Below, piece by piece: positions 1 to 9,235 of a stretch of 64,000 nt of DNA (position 1 is the first letter of the stretch; each line of letters opens with the position of its first letter). This DNA comes from Scatosoma sp900555925 (GTDB lineage: Bacteria; Bacillota; Clostridia; Christensenellales; Borkfalkiaceae). The notes under the pieces were generated by a model, which was given only the letters and a program-made list of their open reading frames with translations, was not told the DNA's origin and ran no database searches. Where the stretch lies: the NCBI GenBank assembly GCA_959603585.1, contig CAUGYD010000010.1, positions 26,333 through 90,332 on the forward strand, written 5' to 3'. The position numbers and the translations under genes were made by a program.

Positions 1-1058
1 TCCGTAAATATCATTCTGTACGGAATTTTGTTTGTGCGGTATTCCCGCGCGGTTACGGAGAGTCTCACTTCTCCCGTCGTGAAGCCCTTCCACTTCGTAT
101 TCATATACTCCGCGTCCAAATCCACGACTACGTTGCTTTTGCCTTCGCTGCTCGTCGACGTGACGGTTTTTTCGTTCAAATCGAAACCGAGCTCCAAATA
201 CTCTTTCCCGACGTTCTCCTGTTTGTTTTTATAACCGTAGGGAGAAACGGGCGCAAGGAACCCAAAAAGATTTGCCTGATGCACCGTATACAGAGTTCCG
301 TCCGTATTCCTCCATTCGATACCCGTCGGCACCTGACCATTGGCTCCGCCCAGCAGATACGTAGTATTGAATTTCGTTACGTTGGTCTCATTCTCAGGCT
401 CCGCCACCTGCATCGCGGAAGCATAAACGTCCACATAATTATCAGGATCGTATATATCCGTAAAACGGAATTTTAATGTCCTGGCGTTATAATATCCCAA
501 AGTTTCGGGAATTACATACATCTTAAAGATGCTTTCCCCTGCCGCAAAATCATTCAGGTCTATCACCTGATTGAAATTCATCGTTTCATTCGCGTACAAT
601 TCCACGTTCAACCCGGTAAGTCCCGTATCGTAAACCGATTCGTCCTTTCCGTATACGCTGCTCGATTTTATCAGCCCTTCTCCGTCGAACTCTATCAAAT
701 CTTTATCGACCGTGAAGGTATATTCTTCCGCTTGCCCCGTCTGTGTACACGTATATTCCAACGTGTACCGGCCTTCCGTTTTGAGCGTTACCGAATCCGC
801 CGCAGTAACCGTTCCGTCGGGATTATAGAGCGTGGTCACCGCTTCATAGTTTTTTCCGTCCACGGTAAACGTACCTTTGGGAAGATTCAGACGTTCTCCC
901 ACATCGTAGCTTTCTTCCAGCTCCCCGTCCAAAGAGAACGTTCCCTCTCCTTCCGCGCCCGCATTGGTCTGAATTACCGAAGCCAGCGAAAAACACAGCG
1001 CCGAAGACAAGCCGAGCGCCAATAAGATATTCGCTCTTTTCTTCATACGACTCTTCAA
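1..1058 (-). CDS. Secreted protein with signal peptide (3' end outside window)
   Basis: The reading frame is open to the left edge, so about 350 N-terminal residues are visible. It begins with a basic stretch and a hydrophobic segment ending near a NAGA/EG site, which fits a Sec signal peptide. The following 80 residues (FTVDGKNYEAVTTLYNPDG, then a beta-rich stretch ending in YTFTV) resemble an Ig- or PKD-like fold; the remainder is beta-rich without a family I recognise. I choose the TTG at 1058 over the ATG at 1046 because the AAGGAGG site at 1067-1073 lies 8 bases from the TTG but 20 from the ATG. It is the last visible gene of the minus-strand sugar-uptake operon, 19 bases after the MalG-type permease, so a role in binding or processing the same substrate outside the cell is plausible but inferred. 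Confidence 0.75.
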   Translation of the reverse strand, partial: MKSRMKKRANILLALGLSSALCFSLASVIQTNAGAEGEGTFSLDGELEESYDVGERLNLPKGTFTVDGKNYEAVTTLYNPDGTVTAADSVTLKTEGRYTLEYTCTQTGQAEEYTFTVDKDLIEFDGEGLIKSSSVYGKDESVYDTGLTGLNVELYANETMNFNQVIDLNDFAAGESIFKMYVIPETLGYYNARTLKFRFTDIYDPDNYVDVYASAMQVAEPENETNVTKFNTTYLLGGANGQVPTGIEWRNTDGTLYTVHQANLFGFLAPVSPYGYKNKQENVGKEYLELGFDLNEKTVTSTSSEGKSNVVVDLDAEYMNTKWKGFTTGEVRLSVTAREYRTNKIPYRMIFT

Positions 1059-1077
1059 AAAATTTTCCTCCTTTATT

Positions 1078-2049
1078 TTATTCCTTCAAACCGCCCATCG
1101 AAATGTTGCCCATCAATTTATTCCTGAAACACAGGAAGATGATGAACATCGGTAAACTGACGATCAAAGCCCCTGCAAGTTTCATCGGAATATTCGATAC
1201 GTCCGCCTTATAAGAGTTGGAATAGTTGATTAATCCGACTGCTAAAACGGGATGGCTCGGCAAAAACAGCGTCGGGCCTTCGTATTCGTTCCATTTCCCT
1301 ACAAATACCAAAAGTGCTATCGTCAGGAACATTTTACTTGCCATGGGCAAAGCGATGCGAAAATATACCGAGTAGTTGTTCGCTCCGTCCACCTTCGCCG
1401 CGTCCATATAGTCCTGCGGCATCGTAGAGAAGGTAGCAAAAAATACAAGATAGTACATACTGACTATATTTGCCGTCATCAACACATATAATCCGAGATT
1501 GTCATAATATCCGAACCACCTTGCGAACAACAGCTGAGAAGGTCCGTTTCCTATAATCGGCAGTACCATGGCCGTCATGATTGCAACATAGATTACCTTG
1601 CTGGACTTATATTTATAGCGCGCGGTAGCATATCCTGCGGTGCATTGTAAAAAAGTTCCCCACAATGCACCCAGCAGGGCATAGACGACCGAGTTCAAGA
1701 ACATTCTCCAAAATCCCAGCGTAATGTTTCCCGTCGGGCTTTGCACCTGTACGTTTCCGATTTCATAAAATGCCGTAGCATAGTTTTCCCACAGCCATTT
1801 TTTCGGGAAACCCCAAGGATCGATTTCAAAAGACAAGGGACTTTTTACAGAGTTATATATCGCCCAGAAAAACATTCCGAAAAACGAGAAAGTATACAAA
1901 ATCAAAAAGACAATGAGACAAATCTTAAATACGGAAAATCTCTGTCCGTCTTTTATTCTGTTTTCCTTCTTGACTATCTGTTTTCGGCTCAGTTCCGTTT
2001 CCTTTCGGAACAGTCTCTTTATCCGTTCCGTAACACCTGATAATTTCAT
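1078..2049 (-). CDS. Carbohydrate ABC transporter permease, MalG type
   Basis: This 323-residue inner-membrane protein has a cytoplasmic N-terminal extension of about 40 basic residues and then about six hydrophobic segments. The EAA loop that contacts the ATPase is visible as DAAKVDGANNYSVYFRIALP around residue 220. Length and loop are typical of the MalG/AraQ branch of CUT1 sugar importers. It follows the MalF-type partner with a 16-base gap and a good GGAGG site. No ATPase gene is present here, as is common for CUT1 systems served by a shared MsmK-type ATPase encoded elsewhere. The sugar cannot be told from sequence. Confidence 0.92.
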   Translation of the reverse strand: MKLSGVTERIKRLFRKETELSRKQIVKKENRIKDGQRFSVFKICLIVFLILYTFSFFGMFFWAIYNSVKSPLSFEIDPWGFPKKWLWENYATAFYEIGNVQVQSPTGNITLGFWRMFLNSVVYALLGALWGTFLQCTAGYATARYKYKSSKVIYVAIMTAMVLPIIGNGPSQLLFARWFGYYDNLGLYVLMTANIVSMYYLVFFATFSTMPQDYMDAAKVDGANNYSVYFRIALPMASKMFLTIALLVFVGKWNEYEGPTLFLPSHPVLAVGLINYSNSYKADVSNIPMKLAGALIVSLPMFIIFLCFRNKLMGNISMGGLKE

Positions 2050-2065
2050 CGTCCGTCCTCCTTTC

Positions 2066-2995
2066 TCATTCCGTCGAAGGCCCGAATTTTGTCATGAGCC
2101 AACGCACCAAAAATGTCAAGGGGATGACGATAGCGGTGAAAAACAAGCCCATAGCCGATAATTGCGTGTAATTGTCATAGCCTGCATTCAACACGGAAAC
2201 GAACAGATAATAGCCGACGTTCATCAAAGAGCTGTCCGCTTCTAAGCCATAGAACAGATACAGGCTCATGTTATTCGAGAAAAATCCTGCTACGCCGACC
2301 GTTACGAACGTGACGAACGTCGGATATATGGAAGGCAAGGTAATACAGAAAAATTCACGCATGAAGCCCACGCCCTCCAATTTTGCGGATTCAATTACCG
2401 ATTCATTGATTTGCTCCATCGAGCCCAAATATAACAGCATGTTTCCGCCCAATCCGAACCAAATATTATAGATCAGAATCGTCAGAAACGCCGAATCGGG
2501 ATTGGTCAAAAGCCCGACTACGTATTTTCCCGTAATCACTTCCGCAAGGGCGGGAAAGCCTACATCGGCAATCTGCTTGAAAATGGCAATCATGACCGTA
2601 CCGGAAATTACGCACGGAGCAAAAAGCATAACCTTGAAAAAGCCCGAACCGGCGCACTTTTTGTATATGTAATACGCGACTATCAGTCCGAGGAACAGCC
2701 CCACCGTCAGCGAAAAGCCCCATATAAAAAAGGAATTTACGAACATATCGACAAACATCGGCTCACTGATTAATTTCCCGAACATTAAATCGATCGTCTT
2801 CAAACCGTTCCATACGTAGCCCTGCGTCATATCGTAACGCTCGAATGCCAAAGCGAAAGAATTTATATTCATTGCGAAGTAAAAAATTACAAATTGCAAA
2901 ACGGGCCAAGCTATCAGCGTAAGATAGCACACCATATCCTGCACCTTTTCACTGCGCAATTTTTTATTTTTTCTTTCCTTGATTGTTATTGTCAT
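2066..2995 (-). CDS. Carbohydrate ABC transporter permease, MalF/UgpA type
   Basis: This is a 309-residue membrane protein with six expected hydrophobic segments and the EAA loop ESAKLEGVGFMREFFCITLP near residue 205. It is the usual first permease of a CUT1 pair, followed directly by its MalG-type partner. It lies 12 bases after the frameshifted solute-binding protein gene, so the three genes form a normal binding protein-MalF-MalG cassette. Both permease genes are intact, which contrasts with the broken binding protein gene. Confidence 0.92.
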   Translation of the reverse strand: MTITIKERKNKKLRSEKVQDMVCYLTLIAWPVLQFVIFYFAMNINSFALAFERYDMTQGYVWNGLKTIDLMFGKLISEPMFVDMFVNSFFIWGFSLTVGLFLGLIVAYYIYKKCAGSGFFKVMLFAPCVISGTVMIAIFKQIADVGFPALAEVITGKYVVGLLTNPDSAFLTILIYNIWFGLGGNMLLYLGSMEQINESVIESAKLEGVGFMREFFCITLPSIYPTFVTFVTVGVAGFFSNNMSLYLFYGLEADSSLMNVGYYLFVSVLNAGYDNYTQLSAMGLFFTAIVIPLTFLVRWLMTKFGPSTE

Positions 2996-3007
2996 ACGCC
3001 TCCCCCG

Positions 3008-4485
3008 TCATTGCTTATCGAAAGGGCCCGCCGAAGAAGTCCAACGTTCCTGCGTGTAATATTTCGTAAATCCCTCAAAATATTCCTTTGCCGACAGCTT
3101 GGAATTGCCGTAAAACGCCCTCGACGGATACCCCTGCGTCGAACCGTCTACAAACTGCGCCGTCCAATATTTGCCCATGGAAATCCCCGTGCGCTTATAA
3201 TTGGGAGAAGTGGAGAAGTCGGGAACGAATACGGCATGTTGGGCAATATCGTACAGAGATTGTCCATAGTTGGACATCTTTGACTTTTCTTCGTCCGTCA
3301 TCGTGTACGTATACGGTTTCATGGAATTCGTTATCTGAGAAAACTCTACCAAGGATTCCTGCGTATGGCAGAATTGAAGAAATTCCAACGCAAGCGGTAT
3401 CTTAAATTCGGCTATATTCGCATTTACAAAACACGCTGCGCTCTGCTCCTGTATGGTATAGGGTTCCCCCACCTGCTCCTCCGTCGCTTTCGGCAGCGGC
3501 ATCATCGCAAATCTTCTGTTTTCCTTCGCCGCAGGAGCCCCGTACATCTCCTCCATTTCCTCGAACGTAGGATTTGCTTCGTTCTCCCACCAGCTTCCGT
3601 CGATAATCATCGCCGTATCCTTTATCGAGCCTTCAAATTTACTGAGCAGAAAGGTTCTCTGTGCGCTCAAATGGTCATAGGCAGTCGAAAAACAGCGCGA
3701 TTCGTCATAATAGTTTTTATTTGCAATAATATCGTGTAAAAAGTTAAGTGCGTAATATCTTCCCGCAGAACTCGTCAACAGTTTATACACGGTTTCAGGC
3801 ACCAAATCTTCTTCGTACAGTTCCAAGCTCCCGTCCGCGTTAATGCTCTTTACCAATTTATCCGCATGCCCTTCAAAATCGCGGAAAATTTTTGACTGCG
3901 CCGCTCCGTCCAAATTCACCTGCATGTTTTCAAGGAAAGAAAGCAGGTATTCGTGAACGCTTCCCGACCAGATAAACGGAGTAATTCCGCTGCGTACCAT
4001 TTTGTCGCACAACTTGAAAAAATCGTCAAACGTCGCGGGCAATCCGTTGTCGTATGCCGTGTCGGGATCGCCGTCCGGACCGGGGGAACGAGGATCGTCG
4101 GGACCGCGCACAAAGCCGTCCGAATCACCGTAGCCTTCCGCCGCAAAATAGAAATTTTCCTCCTCAAACATATCCACATCGTAACCACGTCGTCGTTCTG
4201 CGAATTGTCGTTTAGAAGAGAAATAAGTTCTCCATTGACGTAACTTTTCTTCACTTTTACCGTCACGCCGAGAGCAGAAGAAAATTCCTCGGCCATTTCG
4301 TCCAGCCACTTTGTTCCGAAGCCTGCTTCGTAACAAATGACACTGATAGAACCGGAAGGCTTACCGCCTGCACTGTTGTTTCCTCCGCTGTTTCTATTTC
4401 CCACTCCACAGGAAGCGGCGGAAGCGGTGCACGCAAAACAAAGCAAAAAGCAACCTAATTTTTTTAATATACCCGTTTGTTTCAT
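3008..4485 (-). pseudogene. Extracellular solute-binding lipoprotein, frameshifted
   Basis: The first frame starts at 4485 with a lipoprotein signal (lipobox SAAS-C near residue 27), followed by a Gly/Ser/Asn-rich linker and the N-terminal lobe start (GSISVICYEAGFGTKWLDEM), typical of CUT1 sugar-binding proteins. The homology then moves to another frame near 4170-4200. The second frame carries the rest of the family-1 binding protein, for example the region around ITPFIWSG and AMIIDGSWW, and ends at 3008. The total length (about 490 residues) is right for the family. One missing base near 4185 would restore a single frame. Neither frame has other stops, so this is either a recent mutation or an assembly error. 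If real, the protein would end about 160 residues after the cysteine and could not bind sugar. Confidence 0.85.
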
Positions 4486-4520
4486 ACGATCTCCTTATTT
4501 GTTTTTTTATCTACGTGGCT

Positions 4521-5843
4521 TTAAGCGACGGGAATCATAAACACGCCTTCGCCCACTCCGAGTTCAAGCTCAAACCGATTGTCGAGGACCTGATAATCAT
4601 AAGCTATGCCTTTTTTGTATACTCTTACCTTAGAAGCGTCCTTAAATTCAAGGCTTACGGTATTTTTGAGTCCGTATGCCGGATCCGTGAAATTCACAAC
4701 AACGAGTCCGTCATAGCCGGCCTTATCCTTAAATTGTCCGATAAGCGCGTCCTGAGTCGCTTGTGCTCCTTTCAACGCATCTATCGAAGAAAGAGGATTA
4801 TTGAGGCCGTCGAAATTCATATTGTAATCTTGTTCGCTTTGCGTACCAAGAATAGGCATTGTGCCGTTCCAATCGAAGTTGAGATAAACGTGGTCAAAAT
4901 TCAACATTTCGCGATTGACCGTTTTTGCATAATCGTAGACGGGATAGGTTTTTCCCGATTCCTCCGCGTCCACGCAGGAATTAGAGAAATCTTCGAGTAT
5001 CGACGTCCTATATGTAAAGTATGTAAATGCCTTAACTCCGAAAGCCATATAAACATAAAACTGCCAACGGAGATCCTCTTCATTCACAGCTCGATAAGTA
5101 TAGTGTTCCGTGGCTTGAAGAAAGAAATGTGGAATTGCGTTGACTCTTTTCGCCTGCGTTGCAACGGTCTCTATACAGTTGAGCCAATTCGACCGAAGCG
5201 CACTTCCGCCGTCCTTTCCCTTATCCAACGGATAAATATCTGCTGACAGGTATCGATGCCCGTCCTCCACCTTTGTAAGAACTTTATCCACGTATTCCGC
5301 GACATATTCATTATAGGTATGTCCCTCGAAAGTGCTCGTCGCGGAATTGGGATAGAGATTTGCAAAAACATCTATTTTGGAGCCATATTTTTCGACATGC
5401 TCTTCCGCGAGCTCAGCTATCCTTTCAATATTGGAAAAATAGGGTTCATCCCAATAATTGATTGCCGTAACGGCGGGGAATTTAGAATAATCCGTCTTGT
5501 CTGCTGCCCAAGATTCAGCCGCATATTCCATCGTAGCGGCATTTCCCAAAGTGAGAATCGTTTTTAATCCCACCTGTTCGCAATACCCGAGTACGTCGGC
5601 ATAACCCTGAGTTCCCCGCTTGACAAACAAATCGTCCAAGAACATAAATGTCAGCCCCATATCCTTGGCTAATTGATAATCCTCCAAGGTAGGAAGCGGT
5701 GCGTCCCACCCGCCTATCAGCATTTCTTTGTCGTCTGTATAAACGGGGAAAGGCTTACTACCGGAGTCGCCGCAGCCCGCGGCGCCCAAAGCGCTAAATG
5801 CAATCGTACCAGTGAGCAACATACAGATTAATTTTCTCCTCAT
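4521..5843 (-). CDS. Lipoprotein with glycoside-hydrolase-like TIM barrel
   Basis: The protein is about 440 residues. It has a lipoprotein signal peptide with lipobox LGAAG-C near residue 25, so it should be anchored on the outer face of the membrane. The mature part starts with IGGWDAPLPTLEDYQLAKDMGLTF, a pattern of strand-one and helix-one seen in GH42- and GH-A-like barrels. NYWDEPYF near residue 130 resembles the strand-4 acid motif of such enzymes. A short C-terminal beta domain (residues about 370-440) follows. It sits between two permease pairs in the operon, suggesting action on the imported glycan. The ATG at 5843 is preferred because AAGGAG lies 7 bases upstream. I cannot assign a CAZy family or confirm the catalytic acids. 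Confidence 0.7.
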   Translation of the reverse strand: MRRKLICMLLTGTIAFSALGAAGCGDSGSKPFPVYTDDKEMLIGGWDAPLPTLEDYQLAKDMGLTFMFLDDLFVKRGTQGYADVLGYCEQVGLKTILTLGNAATMEYAAESWAADKTDYSKFPAVTAINYWDEPYFSNIERIAELAEEHVEKYGSKIDVFANLYPNSATSTFEGHTYNEYVAEYVDKVLTKVEDGHRYLSADIYPLDKGKDGGSALRSNWLNCIETVATQAKRVNAIPHFFLQATEHYTYRAVNEEDLRWQFYVYMAFGVKAFTYFTYRTSILEDFSNSCVDAEESGKTYPVYDYAKTVNREMLNFDHVYLNFDWNGTMPILGTQSEQDYNMNFDGLNNPLSSIDALKGAQATQDALIGQFKDKAGYDGLVVVNFTDPAYGLKNTVSLEFKDASKVRVYKKGIAYDYQVLDNRFELELGVGEGVFMIPVA

Positions 5844-5863
5844 CAAGAATCTCCTTTTATTTT

Positions 5864-6718
5864 TTATCCTTTTAATCCGCCCGAAAGCGAAATATCCATA
5901 ATAGAATTTTGAAAAATGGCAAATAGAACGACAATGGGTATCATACTCATCAATATTCCCGCGAATAAAACGGGCATATCCAAATTCCGTGTATTGATGA
6001 TTTGATACATATACAGTCCGGACGAAAGAGTGGGGAAATTTTTCAAAAACAACAACGGAGTAGTATAATCGTTCCAGAAATTAATAGAAGAGACAATTGC
6101 AAGTGCTGAAACCACGGGAATCGCCTGCGGAAGCATAATTTTCAGAAAACAGGTGAAATGTCCAGCCCCGTCGATAAACCCCGCTTCGATATAGCTCGAA
6201 GGCAAAGATTTGAAAAAGGAATACAAAACCATAAAGTTGAATCCGAATCCCCCCGCAAATGCGAGCAAAAGCAACGGAGATTCGATAATTCCGAGCGCCG
6301 TATAGACTTTGAACTGTGCAGGCATAGCCCCTACGATCGGAATCATCATGGTGACGAGGGCAATCCAATAAATCGTTTGTCCCCCGGGGAATTTATATTT
6401 TGCAACGACATATGCTACCATAGTAGACACGGCCATCCCCAAAAATACGCCGCCTACCGTATACCATATAGAATTAAAAAGCATGTCAAACATGTTGTTC
6501 CCTTCTATATCCAACGCCTTAAACGCCTTTATATAATTTCCAAATTCCCACGTTTCGGGCAAAGCCACCTTGCTGGTCAGCATATATTCCGTCGAAGTTT
6601 TTAAGGAGGATAAAAAGGCCCAAACCAAAGGGTACAATAGGCTAATGGCATATATGAGAAAAAAAACGAAAATTATGACCGAAAGTGCATTTTTACCGAT
6701 ATGCTTCTTTTTAGACAT
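5864..6718 (-). CDS. Carbohydrate ABC transporter permease, MalG type (second pair)
   Basis: This 284-residue membrane protein has about six hydrophobic segments and the EAA loop EAGFIDGAGHFTCFLKIMLP near residue 190. It ends SLSGGLKG, a C-terminus typical of MalG-type permeases. The ATG at 6718 overlaps the stop of the preceding permease (TGATG), which implies translational coupling. It differs clearly from the first MalG-type protein at 1078, so the operon carries two different transport pairs rather than a recent duplication. Confidence 0.92.
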   Translation of the reverse strand: MSKKKHIGKNALSVIIFVFFLIYAISLLYPLVWAFLSSLKTSTEYMLTSKVALPETWEFGNYIKAFKALDIEGNNMFDMLFNSIWYTVGGVFLGMAVSTMVAYVVAKYKFPGGQTIYWIALVTMMIPIVGAMPAQFKVYTALGIIESPLLLLAFAGGFGFNFMVLYSFFKSLPSSYIEAGFIDGAGHFTCFLKIMLPQAIPVVSALAIVSSINFWNDYTTPLLFLKNFPTLSSGLYMYQIINTRNLDMPVLFAGILMSMIPIVVLFAIFQNSIMDISLSGGLKG

Positions 6719-7686
6719 CAATATTCTACCTCCGGGTCAAGACGTTTGAAAATAGCTCTGACGGCGATAACGATAGGAATACTTACTGCCGTAAAGAAAA
6801 TTCCGATTGCCGCAGGATACTCCAAGGCAGCTCCCGTTTGCGTCTTTTGAAAGATAAAAAAGGCAATCGTAGTGGTGTCGTTTCCCCCGGCCACCGTTCC
6901 CGCTTCGCTGAACAGTAAAATCGGGCCACTGCTATTAAACAGACCTGTAAAGGCTAAAATGATTGTCATGGAAACGGTCGGCCAAACCATGGGCGTAATA
7001 ATATAAAATAGTTCATGAAATTTGTTCCCGCCGTCGATTTGACATGCTTCGAGGACCTCCGTCGGAATCCTTTTCATAGCTCCCTGATATAAAATCATAT
7101 TGATTCCGAGCCCCGTCCATATTGTATAGATAATAATCGTCGGGGTAGCAGTCCTCGAATCCCCTAAAAGCGGAGGCATCTGATATCCGAAAACTTTATC
7201 CAAAAGCATATATAAGGGCCCGAATGTCGAAATTAGGTTTTTGAAAACCGTAACGTAAACGACAGCAGATATAATGGAAGGGAGAAAAAATACGACTCTG
7301 AATACTCCGTAACCACGAATTTGCTTAAATAACAGGTAAGAGACAAAATAAGAAACCGGAATCATTAAAAAAATATTCGTCGCAAAATATTTCAGAGTAT
7401 TCCTCACCGCTATTCCTACGGTAGAATTCGGAAGCGCAAATTCTTTGAACATGCTCTTGAAATTTCCCAACGACCAAACATACTGTTCGACGTAGTTTTC
7501 ATCATATCCGATAAATTCTTGAAAGGCGAGTAAAATTGAATTGAGATTGACCGCCACATAAAAGACGATAAAATTGACAATCGCCAAAGAAACCATTAAA
7601 TATACAAAGATATATTTACTCTTTCTAAATGCCTTCGGCATATCGTCAAATTGTTTCATATAATTTTGAAAAAATTTACTCTTCAT
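6718..7686 (-). CDS. Carbohydrate ABC transporter permease, MalF type (second pair)
   Basis: This 322-residue permease is the first gene of the operon. It has six hydrophobic segments and the EAA loop EACQIDGGNKFHELFYIITP near residue 225. An AAGGAG site precedes the ATG by 7 bases, and a consensus-like promoter lies about 80-105 bases upstream (7765-7792). No binding protein is encoded with this pair at the 5' end, so it may share the one at 3008-4485 or use one from elsewhere. Confidence 0.92.
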   Translation of the reverse strand: MKSKFFQNYMKQFDDMPKAFRKSKYIFVYLMVSLAIVNFIVFYVAVNLNSILLAFQEFIGYDENYVEQYVWSLGNFKSMFKEFALPNSTVGIAVRNTLKYFATNIFLMIPVSYFVSYLLFKQIRGYGVFRVVFFLPSIISAVVYVTVFKNLISTFGPLYMLLDKVFGYQMPPLLGDSRTATPTIIIYTIWTGLGINMILYQGAMKRIPTEVLEACQIDGGNKFHELFYIITPMVWPTVSMTIILAFTGLFNSSGPILLFSEAGTVAGGNDTTTIAFFIFQKTQTGAALEYPAAIGIFFTAVSIPIVIAVRAIFKRLDPEVEY

Positions 7687-7764
7687 TTGGCTCTCCTTAA
7701 ACTATCGTTTTTTAATATTGAGTATATACATTTTTTATTTACCTTCTTTTCCCAAACTATTTTC

Positions 7765-7792
7765 ATTATATCATAAATTTTTTAGGTGTCAA
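7765..7792 (-). promoter_or_regulatory. Sigma-A promoter of the sugar-uptake operon
   Basis: On the minus strand a perfect TTGACA (7787-7792) is followed after 16 bases by a perfect TATAAT (7765-7770). It points at the permease gene starting at 7686. The long A/T-rich leader of about 70 bases would leave room for a regulator site. Confidence 0.8.
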
Positions 7793-7938
7793 TATGAAAA
7801 AGGCTTCGGTTTTCTTACTTTTTGAATGTCATTTATTACAATAATATTGAAATACTTATTTTGAGAATAACGTTTAATGTAAATTTTATTATACATAAAT
7901 GAGTTGTCGAGAAAAATTTTAACATTTTTTCTATTTAC

Positions 7939-7967
7939 TTGAAAAAAATAAAATTTTATGTTATAAT
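7939..7967 (+). promoter_or_regulatory. Sigma-A promoter of the ArsR-type regulator
   Basis: TTGAAA (7939-7944) and TATAAT (7962-7967) are separated by 17 bases and point at the regulator gene starting at 8005. With the divergent promoter at 7765-7792 this makes a 318-base shared control region. It is very A/T rich, and I see no clear operator palindrome in it. Confidence 0.75.
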
Positions 7968-8004
7968 ATTTTTGGAAATTTGGCTTAAAAAAGTTAGGTG
8001 AATT

Positions 8005-8958
8005 ATGGACAAACAAATGGAAGCTGAAAATATTCTCAATTATAGGTTATCAGACCCGACAGACGAAAGGGATATTTGTCGTTTGGGAAGAGCTTTATCC
8101 GTACCCGAACGACTTAAAATCTTGCGTGTTTTACAAGAAAAGCCTTATAGTATCGTCGAGATTGCCTCCCTCCTCGACCTGCCTGTTTCCTCTGTCTCTT
8201 TTCATGTCAATGTATTGGAAGAGGCCAAACTAATCCGAATAGAATATAAACCTGCACAGAAAGGACACATGAAACTTTGCAGTCTCGGAACCATTCTCTC
8301 CACCGTATTTTTTACAAAAGTCAAAGAGACCGTAGAAGACGAAATCAAAGTTGAAGTTCCCGTTGGCTGTTATTCCAGATGCGAAGTTTCCAAAGCATAT
8401 TTGGCTGACGGAAACGGCTTTATTTTTAGAGAGAATTCTTCCTCATATATGCTATTTTCGCCCGAAAGAATTAAAGGCCAGCTCTTTTCCTTCCAATCGG
8501 GTTTCGTCACCTATAATTTTCCCAATTTGTTTATACTTGATCGTAATCGCCGTAGGCTATCCTTTTCATTTGAATGTTGTTCAGAAGCACCTTATTATCG
8601 CGAAAATTGGCCCAGCGATATTACTGTATGGATAAACGACGTAGAAATAGCGACCTATTGTTCCCCAGGCGATTTTGGAGGAAAGCGCGGAATTTATACT
8701 CCGAGCTATTGGCAAATTAACAGCACTCAATTCGGTCTTTTGAAGAAATTTTCAATAGATGACGAGGGGTGTTATATCGATGATATTACAGATAATAAAA
8801 ATCATCGCTTTGATGATCTACATTTAGATACAGCAAAATGTATCGAATTAAAAATCGGAATTAAAGAGGATGCCAAACATATGGGCGGTATCAATATTTT
8901 CGGAAAAGAATTTGGTAATTTTCATCAAGATATTCTCATGACACTATCTCGAAGTTAA
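8005..8958 (+). CDS. ArsR-type HTH transcriptional regulator with large C-terminal domain
   Basis: The protein is 317 residues. Residues about 22-95 form an ArsR-type winged helix: RLGRALSVPERLKILRVL, then the recognition helix around SLLDLPVSSVSFHVNVLEEAKLI. The remaining 220 residues are beta-rich and aromatic and match no ligand-binding family I can name; metal-binding cysteine motifs of classical ArsR proteins are not evident. Divergent placement to the sugar operon, with back-to-back promoters, makes it the likely local regulator, and the C-terminal domain may sense a sugar. That role is inferred from position. The length, about three times that of a classical ArsR repressor, is unusual. 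Confidence 0.8.
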   Translation: MDKQMEAENILNYRLSDPTDERDICRLGRALSVPERLKILRVLQEKPYSIVEIASLLDLPVSSVSFHVNVLEEAKLIRIEYKPAQKGHMKLCSLGTILSTVFFTKVKETVEDEIKVEVPVGCYSRCEVSKAYLADGNGFIFRENSSSYMLFSPERIKGQLFSFQSGFVTYNFPNLFILDRNRRRLSFSFECCSEAPYYRENWPSDITVWINDVEIATYCSPGDFGGKRGIYTPSYWQINSTQFGLLKKFSIDDEGCYIDDITDNKNHRFDDLHLDTAKCIELKIGIKEDAKHMGGINIFGKEFGNFHQDILMTLSRS

Positions 8959-8997
8959 TAACAACTGATTTGATTATTTATCGATAAAACTTTAATA

Positions 8998-9021
8998 AAA
9001 TCCCCCACTAGTGGGGGATTT
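8998..9021. repeat. Perfect 24-base palindrome, probable IS200-end hairpin
   Basis: An arm of AAATCCCCCACT joins its exact reverse complement. It sits 40 bases after the regulator stop and at the 3' side of a decayed IS200 transposase. Subterminal hairpins are typical of IS200/IS605 ends. It could also work as a terminator for the regulator, but no T-run follows on the plus strand. Confidence 0.6.
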
Positions 9022-9235
9022 AGAATTCGACTTAAAGGCGCAAATACCGACGGAGTACTTAAATCTACTTCCAATTTCTTTTTTTCGCATAGTTCCTCCA
9101 ATATTTTCCCTATTTCTGCGCACAACACCTCGTAGATTATTGTTCCAGAATATTTTTAGGTAAATATAGGTATTGCCCCTTCCATATCGTGTAAACTAAA
9201 CTATTTGTGCCATTATTTTGATTTTTCAATTCCAT
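9010..9235 (-). pseudogene. IS200-type transposase TnpA remnant
   Basis: From an ATG at 9235 on the minus strand the frame reads SLVYTIWKGQYLYLPK, matching the conserved TnpA start (SL.HT.W.CKYHIVF.PK). It stops, and the next conserved block continues in another frame as IYEVLCAEIGKILEELCEKK, matching the block that follows in IS200/IS605 Y1 transposases. The catalytic HUH and tyrosine regions are missing. So this is the N-terminal third, with one frameshift. The stretch 9236-9397 upstream of it contains nothing I can assign. Confidence 0.7.

Noticed and set aside
8998..9021. Palindrome as a simple terminator of the ArsR-type gene
   Set aside because: No T-run follows on the plus strand, and its link with the IS200 remnant explains it better; a secondary terminator role remains possible.
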